A stretch of DNA of 6,216 bases from Thiotrichaceae bacterium (GTDB lineage: Bacteria > Pseudomonadota > Gammaproteobacteria > Thiotrichales > Thiotrichaceae), in NCBI GenBank assembly GCA_027009095.1, contig JALVDG010000001.1:1-6216 (forward strand), given 5' to 3'. The first letter of the stretch is position 1. Every line of letters starts with the position of its first letter. The notes under the pieces are model-generated. The model searched no databases and had not been told where the DNA came from. It was given only the letters and a program-made list of their open reading frames with translations. Shown in pieces: positions 4,044 through 6,216 of the stretch. The position numbers and the translations under genes are program-made.

Positions 4044-6216
4044 AATCTTGTTGTGATGATGCTGCAAAAAGTGATTCCCTTGTCGATAAATCGACCGCCT
4101 TATCAATGGCTCTGGTGGGAAATCCAAACTCTGGTAAAACCACTTTATTTAATCATTTAACAGGCTCGCGTCAGCGCACAGGCAATTGGGCAGGGGTGAC
4201 TGTTGAACGTAAAGAAGGCGAGTTTGATTATCAAGATAAACATTATCATGTGGTCGATTTACCTGGTACCTATTCACTGGGCTTAGAAAAGACTTCTGTT
4301 GATGAAAAAATTGCCCGTCAGTTTGTGGCGGAGCATCCTGATTTTTTATATCTGAATATCGTTGATGCCAGTACCTTGCAACGCGGTTTATATTTAACAG
4401 CACAATTACGCGAGCTAGGTGTACCAACGATTGTTGTATTGAATATGATGGATATTGCCGAAAAACGCGGTATGTCGATTGATATTGATCTGTTATCGCA
4501 ACAGCTCGATTGCCCTGTTGTTGCCATTTCTTTAAAACAGCCTGATACACTGGACGCTTTGTACAAAGCCATTGCAGAGCTTGATCTTAATAGCGCAACT
4601 CAGCGCGATATTGATTATCATCCCAGTATTGAAGCCGCCCTTAAGCACTTATCTCAACATTCATCCTTACCCAGACCTCAGCAGTTAGAGCAATTATTAA
4701 CAGCCAATAATCACCAAGTGACACGGGAAAAAATAGAGGCAGAAACAGGTGAGGAGATTGACTTCTTATTGGCTGATAGTCGTTTTGAGCAGGCGATGTT
4801 AGTTGCCAAAAAAGTCGTTAAAGAGCGAGGCAAAGTGACTCGTACTCACTCGGATAAGATTGATCGGTGGGTGTTGGGTGCTTGGACGGGTATCCCTATT
4901 TTTATTGCGCTGATGTATTTACTCTTCCTCTTTAGTATTAACTTTGGTGGTGCATTTATCGACTTTTTTGACCTTAGCGCACAGGCGGTGTTGGTTGATG
5001 GTGGTCGAGTATTACTAACAAGCCTTAACGCCCCCGAATGGTTGATTGCTATATTAGCCGATGGTATTGGGGGTGGTATTCAAGTCGTGCTGACCTTTAT
5101 CCCTATTATTGCGGCATTATTTTTATTCTTAACGCTATTGGAAGAGTCGGGCTATATGGCGCGCGCGGCATTTGTGATTGATCGCTCCATGCGTAAACTA
5201 GGCGTATCAGGTAAAGCGTTTGTACCGTTAATTATTGGTTTTGGCTGTAATGTGCCAGGTATTATGGCAACACGAACCCTTAGTGATGAGCGCGAGCGTA
5301 TTTTAACGGTGATGATGTCGCCCTTTATGTCGTGTGGTGCACGCCTTGCTGTCTTTGCCTTATTTGCCGTCGCCTTCTTTCCTGTCGGTGGACAGAATAT
5401 TGTGTTTTTGTTGTATGTTGTTGGTGTTGCTTTTGCAGTATTAACAGCATTTATCTTCAAAAAGACCCTACTTAAAGGCGAGGCGGAACACTTCTTTATG
5501 GAGCTACCGACCTATCAAATTCCGCAGTTTAAAAACGTATTGATTAGCGCATGGAATAAATTGAAAGGCTTTATTGTGGGTGCGGGAAAAATCATTATTA
5601 TCGTGGTTGCATTGATAAATGTAGTCAATAGTTTGGGTACAGATGGCAGTTTTGGCAATCAAGACAGCGAGAAATCGGTACTCAGTGCCACCGCGAAATT
5701 TATCACCCCTGTCTTTAAACCAATGGGGATTAATGAAGATAACTGGCCCGCAACCGTTGGTATTATCACAGGTTTATTAGCCAAAGAGGTTGTCGTAGGA
5801 ACACTGGATACCTTATATAGCGACATGGATAAACAAGAGCAATCCACTAAAAACACTATCGAAAAACCAGTCGCTGATTTTGATTTACTCGCAGGCTTGC
5901 AAACAGCCGTTGCCACAATTCCCGTTAATTTAGTGAGCGCATTAAAAAGTGTCGCAGACCCCTTAGGCTTAGGGGCAATTAAAAATGATGTTGCCAGCGT
6001 AGAGCAAAGTGCAGCAGAGCAAGGTGTTGATATTGCCACCTTTGGCGCGATGGTGAGTCGCTTTGACGGCAAGGTTGGGGCGTTTGCCTATTTGCTCTTT
6101 ATTCTACTGTATTTTCCTTGTGTGGCAGCAACAAGTGCAATGGTGCGCGAAGTAGGTGCTCGCTGGGCAACAATGGGGGGAATGTGGAGTAGTGGATTAG
6201 CTTATGTTGCCGCTGT
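4040..6216 (+). CDS. feoB: FeoB ferrous iron transporter, C-terminus cut by window edge
   Basis: Inner-membrane ferrous iron transporter with an N-terminal GTPase. The frame is open from ATG 4040 to the edge: 725 codons, against about 770 in E. coli, so some 40-50 residues are missing. G motifs: G1 GNPNSGKTT 27-35, G2 T54 in GNWAGVTVE, G3 DLPG 73-76, G4 NMMD 135-138, G5 AIS 162-164. A helical linker (about 190-270) leads to membrane segments from about 279. Two Gate domains carry GFGCNVPG (C403) and PFMSCGAR (C432). LLAKEVVVGTL surrounds E583, and a late FPCVAATS holds C694. These cysteines and the glutamate are typical of the iron path. The N-terminus has about 20 residues before the G domain, beginning MKSCC. 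It overlaps feoA by four bases. No frameshift or missing key residue is seen; feoC, if present, would lie beyond the edge. Confidence 0.97.
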   Translation, partial: MKSCCDDAAKSDSLVDKSTALSMALVGNPNSGKTTLFNHLTGSRQRTGNWAGVTVERKEGEFDYQDKHYHVVDLPGTYSLGLEKTSVDEKIARQFVAEHPDFLYLNIVDASTLQRGLYLTAQLRELGVPTIVVLNMMDIAEKRGMSIDIDLLSQQLDCPVVAISLKQPDTLDALYKAIAELDLNSATQRDIDYHPSIEAALKHLSQHSSLPRPQQLEQLLTANNHQVTREKIEAETGEEIDFLLADSRFEQAMLVAKKVVKERGKVTRTHSDKIDRWVLGAWTGIPIFIALMYLLFLFSINFGGAFIDFFDLSAQAVLVDGGRVLLTSLNAPEWLIAILADGIGGGIQVVLTFIPIIAALFLFLTLLEESGYMARAAFVIDRSMRKLGVSGKAFVPLIIGFGCNVPGIMATRTLSDERERILTVMMSPFMSCGARLAVFALFAVAFFPVGGQNIVFLLYVVGVAFAVLTAFIFKKTLLKGEAEHFFMELPTYQIPQFKNVLISAWNKLKGFIVGAGKIIIIVVALINVVNSLGTDGSFGNQDSEKSVLSATAKFITPVFKPMGINEDNWPATVGIITGLLAKEVVVGTLDTLYSDMDKQEQSTKNTIEKPVADFDLLAGLQTAVATIPVNLVSALKSVADPLGLGAIKNDVASVEQSAAEQGVDIATFGAMVSRFDGKVGAFAYLLFILLYFPCVAATSAMVREVGARWATMGGMWSSGLAYVAA

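Noticed and set aside
4149..6072. Minus-strand open frames opposite feoB (4149-4550, 4318-4572, 5152-5460, 5659-6072)
   Set aside because: The plus strand carries a complete set of FeoB motifs throughout, and the antisense peptides show no recognisable domains and low-complexity composition.
1..6216. Search for CRISPR arrays, tRNA/rRNA, riboswitches, toxin-antitoxin or defence genes
   Set aside because: No regularly spaced repeats, no tRNA-like cloverleaf, no recognisable riboswitch core and no defence-type domain were seen by eye; a covariance-model scan could not be run.

Overview
The window looks like a piece of an AT-rich gammaproteobacterial chromosome. The reasons are the protein types (oligoribonuclease, RsgA, FeoA/FeoB), the closeness of orn and rsgA (direct, divergent neighbours in Escherichia coli) and an iron-response site matching the enterobacterial Fur consensus. 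I cannot name the genus from sequence alone. A sulfur-oxidiser or similar relative would fit the small green-type or class I-like cytochrome, but that is a guess.

Layout: 1-110 is the tail of something cut by the left edge, with no recognisable gene. A strong bidirectional terminator (111-159) separates it from orn, which runs leftward (182-736). A short divergent promoter region (737-818) leads into a rightward set of three genes: a Ste24-like M48 membrane metalloprotease (819-2069), a small exported c-type cytochrome (2096-2437) and rsgA (2516-3427). The 376-base gap that follows (3428-3803) holds a 162-bp foldback element with TA-flanked inverted ends, a REP-type hairpin beginning GTAG on the minus strand, and a Fur-box/promoter region. 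After it come feoA (3804-4043) and feoB (from 4040, cut by the right edge), overlapping by ATGA.

Functionally there are two blocks. The first is housekeeping: Orn finishes RNA decay by removing di- and short oligonucleotides, RsgA matures the 30S subunit, and the M48 protease acts in the inner membrane. The cytochrome's link to these is unknown. The second is the ferrous iron uptake operon: FeoB is the GTPase-coupled inner-membrane transporter and FeoA its small cytoplasmic partner. A Fur palindrome overlapping the promoter predicts shut-off when iron is plentiful.

I see no CRISPR array, RNA gene, phage gene, transposase or obvious defence system, and no convincing sign of an undescribed multi-gene system. 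The most interesting material is the repeat-rich gap between rsgA and feoA and the cytochrome, which lacks an obvious distal methionine ligand and has an extra cysteine.
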